Of a DNA stretch of 6,420 nucleotides, positions 1 to 6,403 are shown one piece after another. Within the stretch, counting starts at the first letter, position 1; every line of letters begins with the position of its first letter. The notes beneath the pieces were generated by a model, which saw only the letters and a list, made by a program, of their open reading frames with translations, was not told where the DNA came from and did no database searches. The stretch is from Clostridiales bacterium (GTDB lineage Bacteria; Bacillota; Clostridia; Oscillospirales; Oscillospiraceae). The DNA lies in NCBI GenBank assembly GCA_020861055.1, contig JAJBTD010000012.1, forward strand, positions 1 through 6,420, given 5' to 3'. A program made the translations under genes and the position numbers.

Positions 1-1293
1 GAACCGGGCATAGTCCTCCAGCTCCAGAGAGGCGACCAGCTCCGGGTCCAGTACGGCGGAGCGGGCGGAGAAGTCCATGCACCAGGGGAAGGTGTCGCTC
101 TCCAGCATATCCCGCCGGTGGAACCAGGGATAGCCGCCAAAAATCTCATCCGAGCACTCCCCAGAGAGGGCTACCGTGTGGTTTTTCCGAATCTCCCGGC
201 AGAAATAGAGCAGGGAGGAGTCCACATCCGCCATTCCCGGCATATCCCTGGCCTCCATCGCCGTCTCCAGCAGCTCCACCAGGGGCTCCTGAGGACAGGT
301 GAGCACCCGGTGCCGGGTGCCAAATTCCCGCTGCATCCGCTCCACCCAGGGCCAGTCTGCGTCCGGCTGAAATGAACTGGGGCGGAAAAATTCCCGGTTG
401 CCGGTGTAGTCGAAGGAATAGGTTTCCAGCGGCTCCCGCCCCTCCGCCTCACAGGTCCGGGCGGCCACGGCGGTAATAATGGAGGAATCCAGCCCTCCGG
501 ACAGAAGGGTACACAGGGGCACGTCGCTGACCAGCTGTCGCTGGATGGCTCCCACCAGCAGCTCCCGGAGATGGGCCACCGTGTCCTCATAGCTCTCCCG
601 GTGGGGGAGGCTGAGCAGATTCCACCACCGAGCCTGAGCCACGCCGCTCCGGGTCATGCGGAGCAGGTGTCCCGGCGGCAGCTCATGTACTCCGGCGAAC
701 ACCCCGTGTCCCGGTGTTCGGGCAGGGTTGATGGCCAGCACCTCCTGCCAGGTCTCCCGGTCCGCCCTGGGGGGCAGGCCGGGGTAGCAGAACAGGGTCT
801 TTGGCTCCGAGGCGAACACCAGCGCATCCCCCACTTGGGCGTAAAAAAGGGGCTTCACCCCACACCGGTCCCGTACCAACAGGAGAGATTCCCCGTCCCA
901 GAAGGCAAAGGCAAAAATGCCCTCCAACTGCTCCCCCACCTCCGGCCCGTACTGGATGCAGGCATGGAGCAGCACCTCCGTATCCGATCTGGTGCGGAAG
1001 CGATGCCCCAGGGAGGCGAGGCGGGAGCGGAGAGCGTCCGTATTGTAGAGCTCCCCGTTATAGCACAGGGCGTAGGTGCGCCCCTCCAAGGGAAATGTCA
1101 TGGGCTGCTGCCCCTGCTCCGGGTCGATGACAGCCAGACGGCGGTGGGCCATGAGACAATGGGGCGCACGCCACAGGCCGCTGTCGTCCGGCCCCCGACG
1201 CTCCATCGTCCGGGCCATGCGCCAGCCCACCACCTGCCACTCCGGGCCACGGATGTCCTGGGTAAAGTCACAAAAACCGGCAATGCCGCACAT
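1..1293 (-). CDS. asnB: Asparagine synthetase B, glutamine-hydrolysing (3' end cut off by window edge)
   Basis: Cytoplasmic enzyme making asparagine from aspartate, glutamine and ATP. The frame is open from the ATG at 1293 to base 1, giving 431 residues. Family members are about 610-630 residues, so roughly the last third lies outside the window. The N-terminal Ntn glutaminase domain (about 1-210) starts MCGIAGF, with Cys2 as the nucleophile exposed after Met removal, which fixes the start codon. Glutamine-site residues are visible at R52 (HRRLAVID), N79 (YNGELYN) and D104 (SDTEV). The synthetase domain begins near 235 and carries the ATP pyrophosphatase loop SGGLDSS at 265-271 and a second loop SGECSDEIFGGYPWF at 377-391. 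A perfect AAGGAGGT ribosome site lies 6 nt upstream, but it is buried in a hairpin (1300-1343). The gene follows the epimerase by 66 nt with no promoter seen between, so cotranscription is likely. No frameshift is seen. Identification is firm; whether this is the cell's main AsnB or a specialised paralogue cannot be told. Confidence 0.96.
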   Translation of the reverse strand, partial: MCGIAGFCDFTQDIRGPEWQVVGWRMARTMERRGPDDSGLWRAPHCLMAHRRLAVIDPEQGQQPMTFPLEGRTYALCYNGELYNTDALRSRLASLGHRFRTRSDTEVLLHACIQYGPEVGEQLEGIFAFAFWDGESLLLVRDRCGVKPLFYAQVGDALVFASEPKTLFCYPGLPPRADRETWQEVLAINPARTPGHGVFAGVHELPPGHLLRMTRSGVAQARWWNLLSLPHRESYEDTVAHLRELLVGAIQRQLVSDVPLCTLLSGGLDSSIITAVAARTCEAEGREPLETYSFDYTGNREFFRPSSFQPDADWPWVERMQREFGTRHRVLTCPQEPLVELLETAMEARDMPGMADVDSSLLYFCREIRKNHTVALSGECSDEIFGGYPWFHRRDMLESDTFPWCMDFSARSAVLDPELVASLELEDYARF

Positions 1294-1299
1294 ACACAG

Positions 1300-1343
1300 A
1301 CCTCCTTGCTGCCTCCAGCCTATGCCGGAGAACGCAAGGAGGT
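1300..1343 (-). promoter_or_regulatory. Hairpin sequestering the asnB Shine-Dalgarno
   Basis: Read on the minus strand, ACCTCCTTGC (1343-1334) is the exact complement of GCAAGGAGGT (1309-1300), which contains the asnB Shine-Dalgarno. Between them CTCCGGC (1330-1324) pairs with GCTGGAG (1319-1313) through seven pairs, one of them G-U, closing a four-base ATAG loop. Only a small 3 x 3 internal loop separates the two helices. The fold would hide the entire ribosome binding site in a long stem ending 6 nt before the ATG. No T-run follows on either strand, so it is not a typical terminator. The pairing is seen directly; a role in translational control is inferred. Confidence 0.7.
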
Positions 1344-1359
1344 GCCATGTTATGTGGAT

Positions 1360-2244
1360 TCAGATCCCCTCAATGACGGTACGGTAGGTCAGCGTCTCCC
1401 CCTGTCCTGGGGCCAGGGCGCGGATGCCCGGCTTGTGCTCCAGGGCGCTGTCGGTGAACGCGCACTCCGGCAGAGTGGACCACGGCTCGATGCAGACATA
1501 GGGAGCGCTGGGCGTCACGGGCTTCGTCCACAGGCCCAGATAGTCAAAGTCGTCGAAGACTAGGGTCAGCCGGATGGGGTTCCGGTGACTGGCCAATGTC
1601 ACCTGGCGAACGGGTAGGTCTTTCAGCACTACGGTGTCCAGTCCAAAGACGGAGAGCGGCATGGGGAGCCGATCTCCCTCCAGGGGGAAGGGACGGCTGC
1701 TCTCGGTGAGGAAGTTGCGCTCATCCATTCCCATGGGGAGGATGGCATTCTGTCCGGGGAACTGGATGAAATAGTCCTCCTGGCGCTCACCAGGTAGCAG
1801 GGCCAGGAGGAAGCCGTCGTGACCTCCCACCTCGTAGTACATGGTTTCAGCAGAGCAGTTGAGGACGGTGTGGGACTTGGTCAGCGTCCCCCCTTCCAGG
1901 GCGTAGGTCACCTGGAGTCGGAAAGAGAAGGGGTATTTTACCAGAGTGTCGCCGCTCTCCTCCAGCTGGAAGGTGACGGCAGTTTCGGACTGACGGACGA
2001 CGGAAAAGACGGAATCTCTGGCAAAACCGTGCTGGGAGATGGCGTACTCCCGCCCATCCACCGTGTACCGCCCGTCCCGGAGGCGGCCGATGATGGGAAA
2101 GAGCAGCGGGGCATGGCGGCCCCAGACGGCGGGGTCCGCCTGCCAGAGCAGCTCCACGCCGGTACAGGTACGGATGCTGGTGAGCTGGGCCCCCAAAGGG
2201 TCGATCTGAACCGTGAGCAGTTGAGAACGAAGGGTGACAGACAA
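1360..2244 (-). CDS. Aldose 1-epimerase family protein, LacX-like
   Basis: Galactose mutarotase-like protein of 294 residues, a usual length for LacX-type members; expected to be a cytoplasmic beta-sandwich enzyme interconverting alpha and beta anomers of a sugar. Family landmarks are WGRHAPLLFPIIGRLRDG (41-58), QHGFARD with His72, GGHDGF with His142, LGLW (236-239) and CIEPW with Glu253; the two histidines and the glutamate match the expected catalytic residues. The third landmark is usually GGHPxF, so the HD pair is a small departure. I chose the TTG at 2244 because AGGAGG (2257-2252) sits 7 nt upstream and the protein then starts SVTLRSQLLTVQID, as relatives do. The in-frame ATG at 2283 has no ribosome site and would add 13 unfamiliar residues. 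It lies downstream of the transporter terminator and 66 nt before asnB. The sugar handled cannot be deduced; the LacX group is poorly characterised, so the enzymatic role is by family only. Confidence 0.9.
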   Translation of the reverse strand: MSVTLRSQLLTVQIDPLGAQLTSIRTCTGVELLWQADPAVWGRHAPLLFPIIGRLRDGRYTVDGREYAISQHGFARDSVFSVVRQSETAVTFQLEESGDTLVKYPFSFRLQVTYALEGGTLTKSHTVLNCSAETMYYEVGGHDGFLLALLPGERQEDYFIQFPGQNAILPMGMDERNFLTESSRPFPLEGDRLPMPLSVFGLDTVVLKDLPVRQVTLASHRNPIRLTLVFDDFDYLGLWTKPVTPSAPYVCIEPWSTLPECAFTDSALEHKPGIRALAPGQGETLTYRTVIEGI

Positions 2245-2251
2245 AGTAATT

Positions 2252-2257
2252 CCTCCT
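2252..2257 (-). promoter_or_regulatory. Strong ribosome binding site that fixes the TTG start of the epimerase
   Basis: AGGAGG on the minus strand, with a 7-nt spacer to TTG at 2244-2242. The upstream ATG at 2283 is preceded by AACCGTCG, with no Shine-Dalgarno-like stretch, so this site decides in favour of the TTG. Confidence 0.85.
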
Positions 2258-2319
2258 ATCTTCCATGACAGGTCGCCCGCCATCGACGGTTCTGTTGCAG
2301 CCGTCCGTGCGGGGCCTGA

Positions 2320-2365
2320 GGCAGAGAGAGGGGCCGCTGCGGCATTGACGTTTCGCAGCGGCCCC
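2320..2365 (-). terminator. GC-rich hairpin terminator after the transporter operon
   Basis: A perfect 12-bp stem, GGGGCCGCTGCG (2365-2354) with CGCAGCGGCCCC (2341-2330), closes a 12-nt loop (2353-2342). It lies 44 nt past the stop of the small permease. On the minus strand it is followed by TCTCTCTGCC rather than a pure T-run, so termination may be partial and let some transcripts reach the epimerase and asnB. On the plus strand nothing T-rich follows, so it is oriented for the transporter operon. The stretch 2245-2329 beyond it has only a weak GACGG/CCGTC dyad (2283-2305 region) and no promoter I can defend. Confidence 0.75.
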
Positions 2366-2409
2366 CGGTAAGTCAGTAAAGATACAGCTGCCAGGGAAAA
2401 GCGGGCACT

Positions 2410-3420
2410 TTACCGCTGGCCCTTGTCATAGGGGATACCCTCCGCCTTGGGCGCTCTGGACTTCTTGGAGGTGAAGGCCAGGACGATCAGGGTGACCAGG
2501 TAGGGCAGCAGGCGGTAGAAGTAAGAGCTGATGCCCAAATTGTTCAGCACCTCGATGCTGGAATAGGAGGCGGCAATGTACTTGAACAGGCCGAACAGCA
2601 GAGCCGCACCGGCGATGTTCAGCGGCTTCCAGTTGCCGAAGATCATGACGGCCAGGGCCAGGAAGCCGAAGCCTGCCACGTCGCCGTTGGCGGAGCAGCC
2701 TGCGGTGGTCAGCGCGTAGACAAAGCCGCCCAGACCCGCCAGCGCGCCGGAGATGGTAGTGCCGGCGTACCGCATCCGGTACACGTTGATGCCCAGGGAG
2801 TCCGCCGCCTGAGGATTCTCACCGCAGGAGCGGAGGCGCAGGCCGAACCGGGTCTTGTACAGCAGGATGGAGAGGATCACAAACAGGATGATACAGACAT
2901 AGGTAGCCAGATACACCTTGTTGATGAGGATCTCCAGGATGGGGTTCAGCTCGGTGGAGCTGTCGATGCCCAGGGTGGACTTCTTGATCATGAACCAGCT
3001 GGCGGCGTCGCCCTCGGCCATGTAGAGGGTGCTCTGGTTGGCCAGGATACGGATGAGGAACAGCACCAGGGCGGGGGCCATCAGGTTCAATGCGGTGCCG
3101 CCGATGGTCTGGTCCGCCTTCAGATTGACCGAGGCAAAGCTCAGCAGCAGGGAGAAGACTGCTCCCAGAGCAGCGGCCACCACCATGGCCAGCAGCTCAA
3201 AGCCCTGGAGGGCCAGCCAGTCGCCGTTGGCCTTGGCCTCAGCGAACCAGCCCCACTCCTGCACCACGCGGACGAACCACACGCCCACGAAAGCGCCGAA
3301 GATCATAATGCCTTCCAATGCCAGGTTGATGATACCGCTGCGCTCGGCAAACACACCGGCCAGGGCGACGATCATCAGGGGAACGGCGTATAACAGCGTT
3401 TTTTGAATCAGGTCTACCAT
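2410..3420 (-). CDS. nupQ: Nucleoside/simple sugar ABC importer, small permease (YufQ/NupQ type)
   Basis: Inner-membrane permease of the BPD_transp_2 family, 336 residues from the ATG at 3420, normal for the smaller of the paired permeases in BMP-linked importers. The N-terminus shows the family hallmark ERSGIINLALEGIMIFGAF (26-44). The cytoplasmic coupling region KTRFGLRLRSCGENPQAADSLGI spans 189-211, and ALAVMIFGNWKP (256-266) follows. Eight or more hydrophobic segments alternate through the protein, and it ends in a basic tail (TSKKSRAPK). A TTG two codons upstream (3426) is also in frame, but AAAGGAG then sits only 4 nt before it, against 10 nt before the ATG; I prefer the ATG. It starts 2 nt after the stop of the larger permease, so translation is probably coupled. 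It should pair with that permease on the double-NBD ATPase. The substrate is inferred from the Bacillus NupOPQ family; ribose or other simple sugars remain possible. Confidence 0.92.
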   Translation of the reverse strand: MVDLIQKTLLYAVPLMIVALAGVFAERSGIINLALEGIMIFGAFVGVWFVRVVQEWGWFAEAKANGDWLALQGFELLAMVVAAALGAVFSLLLSFASVNLKADQTIGGTALNLMAPALVLFLIRILANQSTLYMAEGDAASWFMIKKSTLGIDSSTELNPILEILINKVYLATYVCIILFVILSILLYKTRFGLRLRSCGENPQAADSLGINVYRMRYAGTTISGALAGLGGFVYALTTAGCSANGDVAGFGFLALAVMIFGNWKPLNIAGAALLFGLFKYIAASYSSIEVLNNLGISSYFYRLLPYLVTLIVLAFTSKKSRAPKAEGIPYDKGQR

Positions 3421-3422
3421 GA

Positions 3423-4721
3423 TCAATCGTCTCCTTTCACAGTTTGTTGAACCGCAGCATCCGGTTTCGCGTCGTCTTCCGGGGGAGGTGCGGCGTCATC
3501 TGACGCGGTGTCAGTGGCCGCCACGGGCTCGTTCTGATGCTTCTTTTTGGAGGAGAGCAGCTGCTTGATGACCAGAGAGAAGGCGCTCAGATAGACGATC
3601 ACGGCGATAATGACGTCGGTGATGTACTCGTTGTAGGCGGTCAGGTTAGTCAGCTGCAGACCGCAGATGTCCAGCATGGACATGAACATGGCGGTGAAGA
3701 TAACGCCGATGGGGTTGTTGGCCGCCAGCAGGGCCACCGGGATGCCGTTGAATCCGGCGTCCGGGAGGGACTGATAGGTGGACCAGAAGAACTCGGTGTT
3801 GCCGGAGAGGTAGTAGAGGGATGCGCCTACACCCGCCAGAGCACCGGCGATGGCCATGGACAGGACGATGTTCCGCTTATCGGAGATGCCCGCATACCGG
3901 GCGGCGTGGCGGTTGCTGCCGCAGGCCTTGAGCTGATAGCCCAGGGTGGTCTTGCTTATGAGGATGTAGACCAGGATGGCCATGACGATGGCGATGACGA
4001 TGCCGCCGTTGACCTGGGAACTAGGAAAGATATTGTCCAGGCCCATCTTGGCGGTAGCCACCCCGTTGTAGCTGGTATTGTAGATATAGCCGGTCTTGCC
4101 GGCCTCCACCGTGTTGCGCAGGGCGCTGCCGTCAAACATCCAGGTGACCAGGTTGGCGGCGATCCAGTTGCACATGATGCAGGCCAGCACCTCGTTGATG
4201 TTCAGGTAGGCCTTGACCAGACCGGGGATGGCGCCCCAGATGGCGCCCGCCAGCATACCGGCCAGAAAGGCCAGCAGCCACACCAGCCAGGCAGGGGCGG
4301 TGCCGCCCTCGTACAGGGTGGAGGTAGAGGTGGGGATGCTCAGGGCCACGTACAGGGTGGCGGCGGTGCCCATCAGGTACTGACCGGGCGCACCGATGTT
4401 GAACAGGCCGGTTTTCTGGGCGATGGCCACGGAGAGGCCGGTCATAATCAGGGGGAAAGCCCGGAAGAGCATATTGCCAAGGTTGGTGGAGTTAAAGCCG
4501 AAGGTCAGATTGCCCGCAGCGTCACGGCCGGTGCTGAACAGGCCGCCGAACACCAGCTGGATGCCCTCGCCCACGCTGTTGATACCCAGGGAAGAGGTGC
4601 ACGCACCTACGATGACGATGATAATGCTGCCCACGACCATGCCGATGATGATCGAGAGGATGGAGGACAGGACTGTCTTGACACCGTCCTTGGCGTACAG
4701 GTTGGAAAGCCGCTCTTTCAT
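3423..4721 (-). CDS. nupP: Nucleoside/simple sugar ABC importer, large permease (YufP/NupP type)
   Basis: Inner-membrane permease of the BPD_transp_2 family, 432 residues. After a short basic cytoplasmic start, the first membrane span covers about 17-40. TGLFNIGAPGQYLMGTAATLY (104-124) is the family hallmark, and TTLGYQLKACGSNRHAARYAGI (258-279) is the cytoplasmic loop expected to dock on the ATPase. Further spans fall near 145-165, 175-195, 238-256, 284-305, 325-350 and 366-388. The last 42 residues (391-432) are unlike the rest: a KKK patch, then an Asp-, Ala- and Pro-rich acidic tail. The ATG overlaps the ATPase stop by 4 nt (ATGA), and AAAGGAGG (4739-4732) lies 10 nt upstream inside the ATPase gene, indicating coupled translation. 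It should form the heterodimeric channel with the smaller permease. Family assignment is firm; nucleoside as the substrate is inferred. Confidence 0.93.
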   Translation of the reverse strand: MKERLSNLYAKDGVKTVLSSILSIIIGMVVGSIIIVIVGACTSSLGINSVGEGIQLVFGGLFSTGRDAAGNLTFGFNSTNLGNMLFRAFPLIMTGLSVAIAQKTGLFNIGAPGQYLMGTAATLYVALSIPTSTSTLYEGGTAPAWLVWLLAFLAGMLAGAIWGAIPGLVKAYLNINEVLACIMCNWIAANLVTWMFDGSALRNTVEAGKTGYIYNTSYNGVATAKMGLDNIFPSSQVNGGIVIAIVMAILVYILISKTTLGYQLKACGSNRHAARYAGISDKRNIVLSMAIAGALAGVGASLYYLSGNTEFFWSTYQSLPDAGFNGIPVALLAANNPIGVIFTAMFMSMLDICGLQLTNLTAYNEYITDVIIAVIVYLSAFSLVIKQLLSSKKKHQNEPVAATDTASDDAAPPPEDDAKPDAAVQQTVKGDD

Positions 4722-6271
4722 GCGCCCTTGGCCTCCTTTCCGGTCTGACGTTTTGCTCCGGCCATGTAGAGGCCCAGCTCCTGAACGTTTGTCTCTTTCG
4801 GATTCAGCTCGCCCACGATCTCACCCTCGTACATGACCAGGATGCGGTCGCTCAGGCTCATGACCTCGTCCAGCTCCAGGGAGACCAGGAGCACGGCGTG
4901 GCCTGCGTCCCGGGCCGCCACCAGCTGGCCGTGGATGTACTCGATGGCGCCTACGTCCAGACCGCGGGTGGGCTGGACGGCCATGATCAGAGGCTTGTCC
5001 CGGTCCAGCTCACGGGCAATGATTGCCTTCTGCTGGTTGCCGCCGGACATGCTTCTGGCGGTGGTGATGGAGCCCTGGCCGGAACGGACGTCGTACTGCT
5101 CGATGAGCCGGTCGGAATACTCCCGCACGGCGGGGGCGTTGATAAAGCCGAAGTGCTGGAACTGAGGCTCCTGGAACCGCTGGAGGACCATATTCTGCTC
5201 CAGGGTGAAGTCCAGGATCAGGCCGTGCTTGTGCCGGTCCTCAGGGATGTGGCTCATATTCTCGCCGCGCTGACGGATGGTGGCGTGGGAGATGTCCTTT
5301 CCGCAGAGGGTGACGGTACCGCCGGAGCTTTTCTCCAGCCCGGTCAGGCCGTAGACCAGCTCGCTCTGGCCGTTACCGTCGATGCCGGCAATGCAGACGA
5401 TCTCGCCCGCCCGCACATCAAAGGAGACGCCGTTGACTGCGTTGCGCTTGTGGGTGGCGGAGGGGACGGTCAGGTTCTCCACATGGAGGACGGTGCCCGT
5501 GGGCTTTGCCTCGTCCTTGACCACCTCCAGCTGCACCGGGCGGCCCACCATCATGTTGGACAGGCTCTGCTTGTCGGTGTCCTTGGTCTCCACGGTGCCG
5601 ATGTACTTGCCCTTCCGGAGAACGGTGACCCGGTCGGCCACCTGCATGATCTCGTTGAGCTTGTGGGAGATGAACAGGATGCTCTTGCCCTCGTCGGCAA
5701 AGGCCCGCATGGTAATGAGCAGCTCGTCGATCTCCTGAGGGGTGAGGACGGCGGTGGGTTCGTCGAAGATCAGGATCTCGTTGTCCCGATACAGCATTTT
5801 CAGAATTTCCACCCGCTGCTGCATCCCCACGGTGATGTCCTCTACCTTGGCGTCCAGGTCTACCTTCAGACCGTACTTCTCGGAGAGTGCCTCCACCTTT
5901 TTCCGGGCCTCCTTCTTCTGGAGGAAGCCCATTTTGGTGGTTTCTGCGCCGAGGATGATGTTGTCCAGGACGGTGAACACCTCGATGAGCTTGAAGTGCT
6001 GGTGGACCATGCCGATCCCCAGGGCGGTGGCGTCGTTGGGGTCGTTGATTTTGACCTCCTGGCCGTTTTTCTTGATGATGCCCTTCTCCGGCTGGTACAG
6101 ACCGAAGAGAACGCTCATCAGCGTGGATTTTCCCGCACCGTTTTCGCCGAGCAGCGCATGGACCTCCCCCCGGCGGAGCTGGAGGGTGATGTCGTCGTTG
6201 GCGATAATGCCGGGAAACTCCTTTGTGATATGGAGCATCTCAATGACATTGTCTGATTGCACAGTTTTCAT
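4718..6271 (-). CDS. nupO: Nucleoside/simple sugar ABC importer, double-domain ATPase (YufO/NupO type)
   Basis: Cytoplasmic ATPase of 517 residues with two fused nucleotide-binding domains, the usual size for this family. Domain 1 (about 8-245) has Walker A GENGAGKST (42-50), Q-loop Gln91, a degenerate signature TVGMQQR (147-153), Walker B ILIFDEPTA (166-174) with D170 and E171, and H-loop His203. Domain 2 (about 260-505) has a Walker A remnant GIDGNGQSE (296-304) lacking the lysine, a good signature MSGGNQQK (408-415), and Walker B with Gln433 where the catalytic Glu would be (AVQPTRGLD). Its H-loop position reads VSLELDE, with no histidine. So one composite site should be active and the other degenerate, as is usual for YufO-like proteins. 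I chose the ATG at 6271, preceded by AGGA 7 nt upstream. The in-frame GTG at 6292 lacks a ribosome site and would sit about 12 nt from the predicted transcript start. It is first in the operon and overlaps the large permease by 4 nt. Confidence 0.94.
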   Translation of the reverse strand: MKTVQSDNVIEMLHITKEFPGIIANDDITLQLRRGEVHALLGENGAGKSTLMSVLFGLYQPEKGIIKKNGQEVKINDPNDATALGIGMVHQHFKLIEVFTVLDNIILGAETTKMGFLQKKEARKKVEALSEKYGLKVDLDAKVEDITVGMQQRVEILKMLYRDNEILIFDEPTAVLTPQEIDELLITMRAFADEGKSILFISHKLNEIMQVADRVTVLRKGKYIGTVETKDTDKQSLSNMMVGRPVQLEVVKDEAKPTGTVLHVENLTVPSATHKRNAVNGVSFDVRAGEIVCIAGIDGNGQSELVYGLTGLEKSSGGTVTLCGKDISHATIRQRGENMSHIPEDRHKHGLILDFTLEQNMVLQRFQEPQFQHFGFINAPAVREYSDRLIEQYDVRSGQGSITTARSMSGGNQQKAIIARELDRDKPLIMAVQPTRGLDVGAIEYIHGQLVAARDAGHAVLLVSLELDEVMSLSDRILVMYEGEIVGELNPKETNVQELGLYMAGAKRQTGKEAKGA

Positions 6272-6311
6272 CCCTCTTTCCTGTGTTGCCACGTTGTAGA
6301 ATGCATCTCAA

Positions 6312-6340
6312 ATTTTAACATATAACTTTTGAAAAAGCAA
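6312..6340 (-). promoter_or_regulatory. Predicted sigma-A promoter with extended -10 for the transporter operon
   Basis: On the minus strand, TTGCTT (6340-6335, 3 of 6 to consensus) is followed after exactly 17 nt by TAAAAT (6317-6312, 5 of 6), preceded by TG one base further up (TGTTAAAAT), an extended -10 that would make up for the weak -35. The transcript would begin near 6305, leaving a leader of about 34 nt before the ATG at 6271. The region is clearly more AT-rich than the genes around it. Confidence 0.65.
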
Positions 6341-6360
6341 CGGTTCATGGCGGAAACCGT
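6340..6360 (-). promoter_or_regulatory. Inverted repeat touching the -35 of the transporter promoter
   Basis: ACGGTT (6360-6355) and AACCGT (6345-6340) form a perfect 6-bp dyad around a 9-nt centre, ending at the first base of the predicted -35. The position suits an operator bound by a dimeric repressor or activator. The RNA reading is a short hairpin followed by TTGCTTTTTC, a weak terminator for transcripts coming from the right. The sequence alone does not separate the two. Confidence 0.4.
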
Positions 6361-6375
6361 AAAATTTTGTGTAGG

Positions 6376-6395
6376 TGTTACAATGATGCTTAACA
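6376..6395. repeat. Short imperfect dyad, possible second operator
   Basis: TGTTA and TAACA (6376-6380 and 6391-6395) are inverted around 10 nt, spanning 20 bp in the AT-rich leader about 40 bp upstream of the promoter -35. The arms are only 5 bp in AT-rich DNA, so chance is a real alternative. No known operator consensus is matched. Confidence 0.2.
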
Positions 6396-6403
6396 GATAA
6401 GAG

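Noticed and set aside
290..304. Degenerate second ATP site of the ATPase as a broken gene (residue numbers 296-304 and 433 of the protein at 4718-6271)
   Set aside because: Loss of the Walker A lysine and Walker B glutamate in domain 2 is a usual feature of YufO-like double ATPases, not decay. The coordinates given here are placeholders for protein positions.
1300..1343. Rho-independent terminator between the epimerase and asnB
   Set aside because: The stem is strong, but no T-run follows on either strand (CTGTGTATG on the minus, GCCATG on the plus).
1294..1359. T-box or other large riboswitch ahead of asnB
   Set aside because: The gap is only 66 nt, and no T-box element (TGGNACCGCG-like) is present.
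1336..1376. AAGGAGGT followed by ATG on the plus strand, opening a tiny frame
   Set aside because: The apparent ribosome site is the mirror image of the asnB Shine-Dalgarno created by the inverted repeat, the spacer is only 3 nt, and the frame stops after 9 codons.
571..1563. Plus-strand open frame (330 codons) spanning asnB and the epimerase end
   Set aside because: It runs antisense through two recognisable genes and their gap, and its P/R/G/Q-rich translation has no family resemblance.
3537..4748. Long plus-strand open frame (403 codons) opposite the large permease
   Set aside because: Its translation is a G/Q/D/H/V-rich run without domain or membrane pattern, lying exactly opposite a real permease; a shadow frame.
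4898..6256. Long plus-strand open frame (452 codons) opposite the ATPase
   Set aside because: It mirrors a well-conserved ATPase gene on the other strand, and its translation is low-complexity, rich in G, V, D, L and H. It is a typical antisense shadow of GC-biased codons, with no recognisable domain.
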